Shown here piece by piece: positions 54,274-63,378 of a stretch of 64,000 bases of DNA. Each line of letters begins with the position of its first letter. Positions within the stretch are counted from its first letter, which is position 1. A program made the translations under genes and the position numbers. The notes beneath the pieces were generated by a model. The model saw only the letters and a program-made list of their open reading frames with translations, was not told the origin of the DNA and did no database searches. Origin of the DNA: DASRWI01 sp035654655 (GTDB lineage Bacteria; Bacteroidota; Ignavibacteria; Ignavibacteriales; Ignavibacteriaceae); the NCBI GenBank assembly GCA_035654655.1, contig DASRWI010000009.1:16820-80819 (forward strand). Direction: 5' to 3'.

Positions 54274-54311
54274 AAACCGTTACAAGCGGAGGGCGAGGCT
54301 CATAACGGTTT
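54274..54311 (-). terminator. GC-rich hairpin between pdxH and the lipoprotein pair
   Basis: AAACCGTTA at 54274-54282 pairs perfectly with TAACGGTTT at 54303-54311, and outer ACACA/TGTGT bases extend the stem with a bulge. The 20-base loop is strongly GC-rich (GCGGAGGGCGAGGC) in otherwise AT-rich DNA. On the minus strand it lies after pdxH and is followed by TTTTGTGTTTT, so it can act as its terminator. The odd loop composition also fits a REP-like or recombination-site remnant. Confidence 0.6.
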
Positions 54312-54386
54312 CAGTGTGTAACTATTTTCCGATTGAAAATTAAATTTTAACGTTTAGAATAAAAATGATATTTCTCACAAGTTCAT

Positions 54387-55037
54387 TTATGGAGATAATC
54401 TTGATATTTTCCAAGCTCCATCAACTAATTTGTAAGCTATTCTATCGTGTAATCTTTTTTCCCTCCCTTGCCAAAATTCAAAATAATTAGGATAAAGAAT
54501 ATAACCTCCCCAGTAATCTGGAAGTGGTATGTCCTCAATATTTGAAAATTTTAATATTGCTTCTTCATATTTTTTTACCAAAACTTCACGATTTTCAATT
54601 TCTGTGCTTTGAGGAGAAACTATAGCCGCAATTTTACTTTCTAATGGTCTGGTTTTGAAATATTCATAAGACTCTTCTTTGGAAAGCTTTTTTATTGTAC
54701 CAATTATGGTTATTTGTCTTTCTAATTCTTTCCAATAAAAATTTAGAGCTGCATTGGGATTATCATCTAATTCTTTACCTTTTCTACTCTCATAATTAGA
54801 GTAGAAAATAAATCCTTCAGAAGTCATTCCTTTCAGTAGAATAGTTCTTAATGAAGGTATTCCTTCTTTACTGCAAGTTGCTAAAGTCATTGCGTTGGGA
54901 TCGATTATTGCAGAATTTAAGGATTCATTCAACCATAAATGGAATTGTTCAATGGGATTCTTTTCAATATTCTTTTTAGATAGTTCTTTTAATGAATAAC
55001 TTCTTCTAAGGTTTGCTATTTCTTTATTATCAATCAT
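54387..55037 (-). CDS. pdxH: Pyridoxamine 5'-phosphate oxidase
   Basis: FMN enzyme that makes pyridoxal 5'-phosphate, the cofactor used by alanine racemase here. Family segments are AMTLATCSKEGIPSLRTILLKG, IFYSNYESRKGKELDDNP and WKELERQITIIGT; the C-terminal PDYWGGYILYP and EFWQGREKRLHDRIAY complete the active site. The 216-residue length is standard. It stands alone on the minus strand, divergent from the oxoglutarate dehydrogenase gene. Confidence 0.95.
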   Translation of the reverse strand: MIDNKEIANLRRSYSLKELSKKNIEKNPIEQFHLWLNESLNSAIIDPNAMTLATCSKEGIPSLRTILLKGMTSEGFIFYSNYESRKGKELDDNPNAALNFYWKELERQITIIGTIKKLSKEESYEYFKTRPLESKIAAIVSPQSTEIENREVLVKKYEEAILKFSNIEDIPLPDYWGGYILYPNYFEFWQGREKRLHDRIAYKLVDGAWKISRLSP

Positions 55038-55174
55038 AATCTAATATTTAATTATATCTATGAAAAATAATATAAATAAAGTGAATAATGAAGCTTAAGA
55101 GAAGTAGTTAACATGAGATAACTCAATACTTTCATAATTTATAAGGATAATCATAAAAAATAGTTTTTTATATC

Positions 55175-58100
55175 ATGAAAAAAAATGATTTGGACAAACA
55201 AGAACTTGAAGAAATAGAAAAATTTGGAGCAAACACCTGGTTTGTTGAATATCTTTATAAGCAATACAATGAAAATCCGGATAATGTACCGGAACAATGG
55301 AAGTCTGTATTTAAAGGATATAAGAGAAATAAAGATGGAAACAAAGAAAATGTTATAGTTGAAAAAGATAAACCTGAAAGAATAAATTATCCTTTTGAAC
55401 AAGAAGATGGTGTAGAGTATCAGGTACTAGTTGGCAGTGCTGCAAGAATAATTGAAAATATGAGCAGCAGCCTTTCAGTTCCTGTTGCTACTTCTCAAAG
55501 AACGATTCCTGTTAAACTATTGGAAGAAAATAGAAAAATTATCAATAACCAGTTAAGAAATAAAAGGGAAGGTAAGCTTTCATTTACTCATCTTGTTGCT
55601 TGGGCAATAGTAATTGCTGCACAAAAAGTGAAGGCAATGAACAATGGCTTTCAAATCATAAATGGAAAACCAACATTATTAAAACGTGAACACGTTAATC
55701 TTGGGTTGGCAATTGATATTGAAAAAAAAGATGGCTCGCGTTCATTAATTGTTCCAAATATCAAAGCAGCTAATGAAATGAACTTCAGGAAGTTCTATGA
55801 AACTTATGAAGATTTAGTCAAAAGATCTAGAAAAGGTCAAATAGACCCTTCTGAATTTTTTGGTACCACTATTTCATTAACCAATCCCGGAACACTGGGT
55901 ACAATTTCTTCTATCCCAAGATTGATGGTTGGTCAAGGTGCAATTATTGCAACAGGTTCCATACAATATCCACCTGAATATCAGGCTGTCTCTCAGGAAA
56001 CAATATCTACCTTGGGTATCAGTAAAATTATGAATATCACCAGTACATACGACCATAGAATCATTCAAGGTGCTGAATCAGGATTGTTTCTAAATGAAGT
56101 CCAAAGATTATTATTAGGTGAAGATAATTTTTATAAAAATATTTTTAATGATTTAAAAATCATAATGCAGCCTCTTGAATGGAGGAACGATTATCAGCCT
56201 GGTATTTTTAATACTAATATCAATACTCAAGAAGTTGAAAAGCAGGCAAGAGTACTTCAGTTAATAAATTTATATAGAGTACGTGGACATTTAATTGCTA
56301 ATTTAAATCCACTTGGCGCTCCATGTCCTCATCACGCAGAACTTGATCCATCAACATATACGCTATCAATGTGGGATTTTGATCGGGAATTTATTACAGG
56401 TGGGTTTAGTGGATTACAAACAGCTACCTTAAGGAAAATTCTTGAAATAGTTCAGCAAACATATTGTGACAAAATAGGAGTTGAATATATGCATATTCAA
56501 AACCCAGAAGAAAAATTATGGCTGCAAAATAAAATGGAACCAATCCGAAATAAACCTGAATTATCAAAAGAAGATAAAAAAGAAATACTCGAAAAATTAA
56601 TTCTTGCAGAAAATTTTGAACATTATATGCACACTAAGTTTGTTGGACATAAAAGATTTTCTATTGAAGGTTCAGAAACTGTAATTCCGGTTTTAGATGT
56701 TATTCTTAATGAAGCAAGCAAAGCAGACATAGCGGAAGTCGTTTTTGGTATGGCTCATAGAGGTAGACTAAATGTTTTAGCTAATATAATTGGAAAATCT
56801 TATGAAGAAATATTCAATGAATTTGAAGATATAGTTGATAGAAACTCCTTCCAGGGCTCAGGTGATGTTAAATATCATTTAGGTGCTTCCGGAAAATATA
56901 AAACAAAAAATAATAGATATATTGATGTATCTGTGGCTTCAAATCCCAGTCATCTTGAATGGGTAAACCCGGTTGTCGAAGGGATAGTAAGGGCAAAGCA
57001 GCATTTAATGAATGACAGCAAAATGCATAGAAAGGTTATGCCAATATTATTGCACGGTGATGCTTCTTTTGCTGGGCAAGGAGTTGTTGCTGAAACTTTA
57101 AACCTTTCTCAGCTTAGCGGTTATAGAACAGGTGGTACAATTCATATTATAATTAATAATCAAATTGGATTTACAACTCTACCTGAAGATGCGCGCTCAT
57201 CTACGTATGCAACTGATGTTGCAAAAATGATTCAAGCTCCTATATTCCACGTTAATGGAGATGACCCTGAAGCTTCTATTTGGATTGCGAAATTAGCTTT
57301 TGAATATAGACGTACATTCAAGAAAGATGTAGTAATTGATTTATTTGGTTATAGAAGACATGGACATAATGAGGGGGATGAACCTGGGTTTACGCAGCCC
57401 TTATTATATGCGAAAATTAAGAATCACCCTTCAGTAAGAACAATTTATTCTGATTATTTATTGAAAGAAAAAGTATTAACTGAAGATGAAATAAATGAAT
57501 TAAATGAGAAGAATAAAAACAATCTGGATATAGCTTTCAATAAAATTAAATCTCAAAGCTCAAGTGTTCCTGATGATTCAGAAGCAACCAAAAATTCCGA
57601 AAATGTATTAGAAAAATTTGAAACTAAAATAAATGAAAGTACTTTGAAGGAAGTCGTAAAAGGAATAAGCAAAGTACCTGAAGATTTTAATGTTCATCCA
57701 AAACTCAAAAAGTTTTTAGAGAAAAGATTAAACTTAATAAATGAAGATGAACCAATTGATTGGGCCTTTGCTGAATCCTTAGCTTTTGGAAGTCTATTAA
57801 CCGAAAACATTTATGTACGACTTAGCGGGCAGGATAGTGTAAGAGGAACATTTAGTCAAAGACATTTAGCTTTAACGGATGTTAATAGTGGTGAAGAATT
57901 TATTCCTTTGAATCACATTAATGATACACAGTCGAAAATTGAAGCATTAGATAGTTTTTTAAGTGAAGCTGCTGTTCTTGGTTTTGAATATGGTTATAGC
58001 ATTGCAGATCCGAAAGCATTGGTTTTATGGGAAGCACAATTCGGAGATTTTGCAAATGGAGCTCAAATTATAATAGACAATTTCATTGTTGCTTCGTATG

Positions 58101-58774
58101 AGAAATGGAAAACTCCCAATAAGGTTGGTTTATTATTACCTCATGCATATGAAGGACAGGGACCGGAACATTCGAGTGCAAGATTAGAGAGGTTTCTAAC
58201 TCTATGTGCTCAGAATAATATGTATATATGCAATCTTACAACTCCTGCTCAGTATTTCCATTTATTAAGAAGGCAGGCAAAGTATTCTCAGATTCCTTTT
58301 GTTTTGATGACTCCCAAAAGTTTATTAAGACTCCCTGAAGCAAGGTCTCATAAAAATGAACTTCTTGAAAATAGATTTTTTGAAATAATTGATGATGAAG
58401 TTTCAGATAAAAATAAAATTAAAAGGATAATATTAACAAGTGGTAAAGTTTATTATGAACTTCTTAAGTATCGTACACAAAATAATATTGAAGATGCTGC
58501 AATAATTAGAGTAGAACAATTTTATCCGTTCGACAAAGATGAAATTAAGAAAATCATTCAACAATATACATCAAGAGAAAAAATTATTTGGGTTCAGGAA
58601 GAGCCAAAAAATATGGGCGGTTGGTATTTTATGTCTCAAAGAATGTTTCCGGATTTTGAATTAAATGAAAAGTTATATTATTCAGGAAGACCGGTGAGTG
58701 CAAGTCCGGCTGTGGGTTCATTAAAGAAATCCATTAAAGAACAGCAGGATTTAATTGAAAAAGCATTTAAATAA
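55175..58774 (+). CDS. Fused E2-E1 2-oxoglutarate dehydrogenase/decarboxylase (KGD/OdhA type)
   Basis: A 1199-residue TCA-cycle protein. Residues about 10-45 (FGANTWFVEYLYKQYNE) match the E1 N-terminal segment. About 75-325 form an acyltransferase (E2) catalytic domain with TYDHRIIQGAESG holding the active-site histidine; the aspartate usual four residues on is glutamine here. About 365-870 and on form the thiamine-diphosphate E1 with VFGMAHRGRLNVLAN, the TPP motif starting GDDPEASIW, and RRHGHNEGDEPGFTQP. A C-terminal domain ends the chain. There is no lipoyl domain, so lipoyl must come from another E2. This architecture is best known from actinobacterial KGD/OdhA. Confidence 0.93.
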   Translation: MKKNDLDKQELEEIEKFGANTWFVEYLYKQYNENPDNVPEQWKSVFKGYKRNKDGNKENVIVEKDKPERINYPFEQEDGVEYQVLVGSAARIIENMSSSLSVPVATSQRTIPVKLLEENRKIINNQLRNKREGKLSFTHLVAWAIVIAAQKVKAMNNGFQIINGKPTLLKREHVNLGLAIDIEKKDGSRSLIVPNIKAANEMNFRKFYETYEDLVKRSRKGQIDPSEFFGTTISLTNPGTLGTISSIPRLMVGQGAIIATGSIQYPPEYQAVSQETISTLGISKIMNITSTYDHRIIQGAESGLFLNEVQRLLLGEDNFYKNIFNDLKIIMQPLEWRNDYQPGIFNTNINTQEVEKQARVLQLINLYRVRGHLIANLNPLGAPCPHHAELDPSTYTLSMWDFDREFITGGFSGLQTATLRKILEIVQQTYCDKIGVEYMHIQNPEEKLWLQNKMEPIRNKPELSKEDKKEILEKLILAENFEHYMHTKFVGHKRFSIEGSETVIPVLDVILNEASKADIAEVVFGMAHRGRLNVLANIIGKSYEEIFNEFEDIVDRNSFQGSGDVKYHLGASGKYKTKNNRYIDVSVASNPSHLEWVNPVVEGIVRAKQHLMNDSKMHRKVMPILLHGDASFAGQGVVAETLNLSQLSGYRTGGTIHIIINNQIGFTTLPEDARSSTYATDVAKMIQAPIFHVNGDDPEASIWIAKLAFEYRRTFKKDVVIDLFGYRRHGHNEGDEPGFTQPLLYAKIKNHPSVRTIYSDYLLKEKVLTEDEINELNEKNKNNLDIAFNKIKSQSSSVPDDSEATKNSENVLEKFETKINESTLKEVVKGISKVPEDFNVHPKLKKFLEKRLNLINEDEPIDWAFAESLAFGSLLTENIYVRLSGQDSVRGTFSQRHLALTDVNSGEEFIPLNHINDTQSKIEALDSFLSEAAVLGFEYGYSIADPKALVLWEAQFGDFANGAQIIIDNFIVASYEKWKTPNKVGLLLPHAYEGQGPEHSSARLERFLTLCAQNNMYICNLTTPAQYFHLLRRQAKYSQIPFVLMTPKSLLRLPEARSHKNELLENRFFEIIDDEVSDKNKIKRIILTSGKVYYELLKYRTQNNIEDAAIIRVEQFYPFDKDEIKKIIQQYTSREKIIWVQEEPKNMGGWYFMSQRMFPDFELNEKLYYSGRPVSASPAVGSLKKSIKEQQDLIEKAFK

Positions 58775-58787
58775 AATTTTGTATTAA

Positions 58788-58807
58788 AAAATTAGTTTAC
58801 TAATTTT
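58788..58807 (+). terminator. Weak AT-rich hairpin after the oxoglutarate dehydrogenase gene
   Basis: AAAATTAGT at 58788-58796 pairs with ACTAATTTT at 58799-58807. It contains only two G/C pairs and the T run is just four long, so it would be a weak terminator; it precedes tRNA-Gly by 11 bases. Confidence 0.35.
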
Positions 58808-58818
58808 GCACAAGTAAT

Positions 58819-58891
58819 GCGAGCGTAACTCAGTTGGTAGAGTGTCAGCTTCCCAAGCTGAATGTCGCGGGTTCGAACCCCGTCGCTCGCT
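58819..58891 (+). tRNA. tRNA-Gly (anticodon CCC)
   Basis: A 73-base cloverleaf without encoded CCA. The acceptor GCGAGCG pairs fully with CGCTCGC; D stem ACTC/GAGT; anticodon stem TCAGC/GCTGA with loop TTCCCAA; T arm with TTCGAAC loop. The CCC anticodon reads GGG glycine codons. It sits between the oxoglutarate dehydrogenase gene and a small exported protein gene that starts 25 bases later. Confidence 0.97.
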
Positions 58892-58916
58892 CTAACCCTA
58901 CGGAAGATTCAACAAT

Positions 58917-59450
58917 ATGAATATTTTAAAATTCTTTTTATTCTTCATTATTTTTAATAATATATCTTTTGCTGATGATATTACTTTGAAAGATGGAAAG
59001 GTATTTAAGAACTTTGTAATTGTTAGAGATACTCAAGATAGTTTGTATGTAAAAGGTACAATAGGGGAGTTTGCAATAGCAAAGAATGAAATTAAAAGTA
59101 TTACTGTTTCTCAGTATGAACCTGGAAAACCATCTGAAATAATTCCTGTTAAAATTGAGCAGAAGAAAAAAACATCATTCAAATTACCAAAAGAACTATT
59201 AATCCCTGCAGCTATCGGCTGTGGATATTTATCATATTTATATTTTAAAAAATCTTCTGATAAGCAAAACGAAATAGACAGAGCAAATGAAGTATCTGCC
59301 TCTAGCGGTACAATGATAGATGATAAAAATAGATTTCAAATACTTGGAATGGTCTTTGGTGCAGGAGCAATCGCCTGTACTTACTTTTATATAAGAGCTA
59401 TAACAGTTTCCTCAAATGGAAATAATTTAAGTATAAGATATAATTTTTAA
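58917..59450 (+). CDS. Exported/membrane protein of unknown function
   Basis: A 177-residue protein with a signal peptide (MNILKFFLFFIIFNNISFADD). The first 50 mature residues (ITLKDGKVFKNFVIVRDTQD and GEFAIAKNEIKSI) look like a small beta domain of the kind that senses or presents a knob of strands. Two hydrophobic stretches follow (about residues 97-112 and 141-157), separated by a polar loop. I recognise no family. It lies 25 bases after tRNA-Gly, so it may share a transcript with it. Confidence 0.6.
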   Translation: MNILKFFLFFIIFNNISFADDITLKDGKVFKNFVIVRDTQDSLYVKGTIGEFAIAKNEIKSITVSQYEPGKPSEIIPVKIEQKKKTSFKLPKELLIPAAIGCGYLSYLYFKKSSDKQNEIDRANEVSASSGTMIDDKNRFQILGMVFGAGAIACTYFYIRAITVSSNGNNLSIRYNF

Positions 59451-59639
59451 TTATTTGTTCCCTCAATTATTTGTACTTTTAAATCTAATTAAAACTATTA
59501 TTAATCAAATTTATTTATATTATTAAAATTCAAAGATATTATTTAATAATAAATGAGACAATAAATATTTAATTTAAATTATTGAAAATTTTGTAGTCTA
59601 ATAAACTTTAATATTGAATCATCGGAGAAAAAAAATTTA

Positions 59640-60590
59640 ATGAAAAAAGCTTTAATAGTCGGAATATCTGGACAAGATGGTGCCTATTTATCTGAATTAT
59701 TGATTAACAAGGATTATATTGTTTTTGGAACTTCTCGTGATGCTCAGTTAAATTCATTCAATAATCTTAAAAAATTGGGAATTAAAGAAAAAATTAAATT
59801 ATTCTCTATGGCTCCCACTGATTTTAGAAGCATTTTGCAAGTACTATCACAAACCCAACCCGCTGAAGTATATAATCTTTCAGGTCAATCATCTGTAGGA
59901 TTATCATTTGAACAACCTGTCGAAACATTTGAAAGTATCACAGTTGGTACTTTAAATTTATTGGAAGCAATTCGTTTTTCAAATCCATCAATAAAATTCT
60001 ATAATGCAAGTTCTAGTGAATGTTTTGGAAATTCCAAGAACCCCGCAGATGAAAAAACTCCATTTGAACCTCGCAGTCCATATGCAGCAGCAAAAGCTGC
60101 CGCACATTATATAGTTTCTAACTACAGAGAAGCCTATAATATTTTTGCATGTTCAGGAATTTTATTCAATCATGAATCCCCATTACGTTCTAGTCGGTTT
60201 GTGACAAAAAAAATTATTTCAAGTGCTTGTCAAATTGCAAATGGTTCCAATGAAAAATTAAGATTGGGTAATTTAGATATTATTAGAGATTGGGGTTGGG
60301 CACCTGAATATGTTCAAGCTATTTATTTAATGTTGCAAAATAATAATCCAGAAGACTTTGTTATTGCCACGGGAGAAAGTCATAGGCTAAAGGAATTTGT
60401 AGCTGAAACTTTTATGAAATTTAATTTAAATTGGGAAGATTATTGTATAGTAGATGAAATACTTAAAAGACCTACTGACCTGAGTGTTAGTAATGCAAAT
60501 CCTGCTAAGGCTAAGAAAATATTAAAGTGGGAAGCTCATTATAAAATGAAAGATATAATTGAGCTAATGATAAAGAATTACAATAGTTAA
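59640..60590 (+). CDS. gmd: GDP-mannose 4,6-dehydratase (short form)
   Basis: An extended short-chain dehydrogenase that converts GDP-mannose to GDP-4-keto-6-deoxymannose, the precursor of fucose, rhamnose and similar sugars in LPS or glycans. The NADP-binding motif is VGISGQDGAYLSELL at residues 7-21. The catalytic region has NASSSECFGN and the Tyr-x3-Lys pair in PRSPYAAAKAAAH. FNHESPLRSSRFVTKKI and GNLDIIRDWGWAPEYV are diagnostic of the dehydratase. At 316 residues it is shorter than the 370-residue E. coli enzyme but fits a common bacterial subgroup. GAGAAAAAA precedes the ATG. manC, which makes its substrate, is at 15.9 kb. Confidence 0.9.
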   Translation: MKKALIVGISGQDGAYLSELLINKDYIVFGTSRDAQLNSFNNLKKLGIKEKIKLFSMAPTDFRSILQVLSQTQPAEVYNLSGQSSVGLSFEQPVETFESITVGTLNLLEAIRFSNPSIKFYNASSSECFGNSKNPADEKTPFEPRSPYAAAKAAAHYIVSNYREAYNIFACSGILFNHESPLRSSRFVTKKIISSACQIANGSNEKLRLGNLDIIRDWGWAPEYVQAIYLMLQNNNPEDFVIATGESHRLKEFVAETFMKFNLNWEDYCIVDEILKRPTDLSVSNANPAKAKKILKWEAHYKMKDIIELMIKNYNS

Positions 60591-60601
60591 TAATCTAATA
60601 A

Positions 60602-62221
60602 TTATTTAATTAGCATCATTTTTTTTGTTAATATTTCTGCACTACCATTCTTTATATTAATTGATTCTAATTGATACAAGTAGATACCAGATGATAAAAT
60701 CGAAGCATTAAAAGTATAAGTATGTTCACCTTTTTCTAAAACTTCATTATATCCTTCACTTACTTTTTGACCTAATATATCCAGTATTTTTAATTTTACA
60801 AAGCTGTTTTCAGGAAGATAAAACTTTATAATGGTAGTTGGATTAAATGGATTAGGATAATTATTGTATAAGTAATATTCATCCAAAGTAATTTTATCAT
60901 CACTAACATTAGTAAGAGCTCCATAGTATTCGTATGCTCCTATATCCCAGACATTTAAGTGCAGGTTATAAGATGATGGGCGAATTCTATTTAGAATATC
61001 TCTGTTGTTATAAAAAGTATCCAGTTCAACTAGATTTAAACCGGTGCCTCTTAATGCTGAATTTTCGGTTAAATAATAATTATCATTAACAGGATCAACA
61101 AAGGAAGGATCACCAAATTCAGCTGATACTTCATACTGCTGCCATTCAAGTTTATTCATTCTAATATCATTCCAATAAAAATATAGATTATTCCCGAAGT
61201 ATGCATTATTGGATAGCTGGATGCCTGTAATATTATCAAATCTTATATATCCGCTGCCTGCAAAATTCATTGAATTATTTTGATAGAAAGCATTATTATA
61301 AATATGCAAGTTTTTGAAACATACATTGAATAAACCAGTATTGTAACACCAGGCAATAGTGTTATTATATATCCTCCCATGAGCATCGACAACAAAAAAT
61401 TTACTTCCATAGTCAAGTTTAATCCCGTAACCTTCATTTTGTATTGAGATCCCATCAGAGTAAGCAATTATATTTCCGTATATATCAAAATTTTGATTGC
61501 TTCGGATATAAATACCTGTCCAGCAGCTATCAATTTGATTGTATCTTAATATATTGTTTGTTGCTACAAATTGCTGAGAACAGCTTGTATCTGAATAAAT
61601 AACATCAAGGTTTATTCCAAAGTGGACTCGATTCAAGCTTATTTTATTATATTCAATAATATTAAAATCAGCTGAAGTAAAATTACAGAATGAATCTACT
61701 TTAGATTCAATAGTTATTGAATTTCCTTCAGTACTATCAGTACCAACTTTATGAACAACGTTGTTCGAAACTAAGTTATAGCTTGCTTCAATTACACATA
61801 TTCCTGAATATCTAACATTAAGAACTTTACAATTTTTTACTTCATTAAAATTTCCATCAATCCATATACCCCAAAAAGCTATATTAGTTAAAGTTAACCC
61901 ATTTAATTTTACATAATTATGGTGTCTAAAATCTATGAATTTTTTGTTGACGTTTGAAAAGGTACCGTCAAGAACAACATTCCCTATACAATTTAACGAA
62001 ATACTATCATCTCTTATATTTAAACCTGAATTAATTATATAATGACCTTCTAAAACCATTATCGAGTCATTTGGTTCTGCAGTATCTAAAGCCCTCTGAA
62101 CGGTTGCGAATGGTGTATTTATAGTGCCATCATTAAAATTATTTCCCTGTGGACTTACGTAGTAAGTGGTGGCGTTTAGAATAATTGAAGAAAAAGTTAA
62201 AATTAAAAGAACTTTAAGCAT
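60602..62221 (-). CDS. Parallel beta-helix surface protein with T9SS sorting domain
   Basis: A 539-residue protein exported to the cell surface. After a signal peptide (about residues 1-17) comes YYVSPQGNNFNDGTINTPF, the start of a DUF1565/pectate-lyase-like right-handed beta-helix that runs to about residue 430. Short repeated strands with asparagine ladders (NEVKNCKVLNV, YNLVSNNVVHKV, FDIYGNIIAY) support the fold. The last ~85 residues are a type A T9SS sorting domain (NNYPNPFNPTTIIKF to KKMMLIK). Such proteins often bind or cut polysaccharides, but no catalytic pair is visible. It converges on gmd with an 11-base gap. Confidence 0.87.
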   Translation of the reverse strand: MLKVLLILTFSSIILNATTYYVSPQGNNFNDGTINTPFATVQRALDTAEPNDSIMVLEGHYIINSGLNIRDDSISLNCIGNVVLDGTFSNVNKKFIDFRHHNYVKLNGLTLTNIAFWGIWIDGNFNEVKNCKVLNVRYSGICVIEASYNLVSNNVVHKVGTDSTEGNSITIESKVDSFCNFTSADFNIIEYNKISLNRVHFGINLDVIYSDTSCSQQFVATNNILRYNQIDSCWTGIYIRSNQNFDIYGNIIAYSDGISIQNEGYGIKLDYGSKFFVVDAHGRIYNNTIAWCYNTGLFNVCFKNLHIYNNAFYQNNSMNFAGSGYIRFDNITGIQLSNNAYFGNNLYFYWNDIRMNKLEWQQYEVSAEFGDPSFVDPVNDNYYLTENSALRGTGLNLVELDTFYNNRDILNRIRPSSYNLHLNVWDIGAYEYYGALTNVSDDKITLDEYYLYNNYPNPFNPTTIIKFYLPENSFVKLKILDILGQKVSEGYNEVLEKGEHTYTFNASILSSGIYLYQLESINIKNGSAEILTKKMMLIK

Positions 62222-62415
62222 GCATAACCTGTATTTATTTAGAAATAAAGATTATACAAATGCATCTTTGTTTATATGATTCAAAATATATTTGACCTAC
62301 GGGGTGTATCTTTTGACACTTTCTTAATGAAAAAGAAAAATAATAAAAAGATTTAAAATTATTTGGAAGTTTTTAGAAAAAATCCGATATTTGAACTCTA
62401 AAATTTAATTGCTCT

Positions 62416-62490
62416 GGGGGCTTAGCTCAGTTGGTTTAGAGCATCTGCCTTACAAGCAGAGGGTCGGAGGTTCGACTCCTTCAGCCCCCA
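62416..62490 (+). tRNA. tRNA-Val (anticodon TAC)
   Basis: A 75-base cloverleaf. Acceptor GGGGGCT pairs with AGCCCCC; D stem GCTC/GAGC; anticodon stem TCTGC/GCAGA with loop CTTACAA giving anticodon TAC; T loop TTCGACT. No CCA is encoded. Its 3' end faces a region with paired direct repeats and an integrase gene, the usual position for an element integrated at a tRNA. Confidence 0.97.
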
Positions 62491-62491
62491 C

Positions 62492-62528
62492 AAAATCCTT
62501 CAAAAACGAAACTTTTGAAGGATTTTTT
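62492..62528 (+). terminator. Intrinsic terminator after tRNA-Val
   Basis: AAAATCCTTCAAAA at 62492-62505 pairs perfectly with TTTTGAAGGATTTT at 62513-62526 around a 7-base loop, then continues into more T. It begins one base after the tRNA. Confidence 0.9.
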
Positions 62529-62874
62529 ATTTTAAACAAATTCGAATTGACCTGAAATGCCCTTAATTGACCTCAACTTTTATAAAAGACTATTGCAAAA
62601 CTATTGCAGTAAATTGTAAAGAAACTTTTTATCTTATTATTAATTCCAAATTTAATATTTACAGAATATTTATCAGAAAAGCTCTAAGTAAATGTGAAAA
62701 AGTAATAACCAAGATGAGTATAAAATTCTAACTAAGAAGATAAATCTAATAACAATTATCGCCTTACAAATAAATGATTAAGTTATCACTTGATAAGGTT
62801 TATAGATGCTTACATACAATTTTACAGATAAGGAGAGGGACTGTTATTCATAAGCAGTCCCTGATCCTCAATAA
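62529..62874. repeat. Non-coding stretch with two pairs of direct repeats near tRNA-Val
   Basis: AATTGACCT occurs at 62545-62553 and 62565-62573, exactly 20 bases apart. CTATTGCA occurs at 62590-62597 and 62601-62608, 11 bases apart. Helical-turn spacing of short direct repeats beside a tRNA and an integrase is typical of integrase or excisionase arm sites at an attachment end. The remaining ~265 bases up to the integrase stop have no open frame or RNA gene I can support. Confidence 0.5.
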
Positions 62875-63378
62875 CTAAGCAGTCCCTGGTCTTTTGAATT
62901 TTTTAAGTGACTGTTTCATTGTGTCCATTTGTATTTTGTTGTAAAACCTGTCAGCTGTAGATCGTTGTGAATGACCCACCAGCTCTCTTACTACAGAATC
63001 ATCTATGCCATAGGAACGTGCTAGCGTAATAAAAGTTTTTCGAAAAGTTCTTGCCGAATATCCCTTTTGACTAAGGCAAATATTTCTCAAGTATCTTTGC
63101 ACAGCTTTACCAAGATTTTCCGTTGAATTGTAAGTGATAATATTTCCTTCAGGTACTTCTTTTAGTCTTTCCCTAAGCACATCCATTAAATCCGTATGCA
63201 AAGGAATTTCCCTGAATTTTTTTCCTTTTGGTGAGTAAAAGCTAAGAGTCATCTGCTTAATGTCTATCTTTTCTGCCTTAATATTTATCAAATCAGATGA
63301 CCTGAGTCCTGTATAAAAAGCTAAGTATATCAAGGTTTTGAAATTGATGTTTTTGCTTTCCAACCCTTCAAATATCAC
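62875..63378 (-). CDS. Tyrosine recombinase/integrase, catalytic domain (5'-damaged gene)
   Basis: The catalytic domain of a site-specific tyrosine recombinase. The box I arginine is in YTGLRSSDLI, the beta-hairpin lysine in SPKGKKFREIPL, and the box II arginine in SARTFRKTFITLA, where the usual histidine three residues before it is arginine. The final histidine and nucleophile tyrosine are in ELVGHSQRSTADRFYN. The first usable start is GTG at 63378, but the frame continues upstream through a core-binding domain with no start codon, so this is probably an inactive or broken gene. It lies about 385 bases beyond tRNA-Val and reads toward it. Confidence 0.8.
   Translation of the reverse strand: MIFEGLESKNINFKTLIYLAFYTGLRSSDLINIKAEKIDIKQMTLSFYSPKGKKFREIPLHTDLMDVLRERLKEVPEGNIITYNSTENLGKAVQRYLRNICLSQKGYSARTFRKTFITLARSYGIDDSVVRELVGHSQRSTADRFYNKIQMDTMKQSLKKFKRPGTA

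Noticed and set aside
60602..62221. Pectate lyase activity for the beta-helix protein
   Set aside because: The fold is recognisable but no catalytic arginine/aspartate set was seen, so an enzymatic call is not supported.
62545..62608. CRISPR array
   Set aside because: Repeats are only 8-9 bases, occur twice each, and have spacing far too short for CRISPR; no cas gene is nearby.
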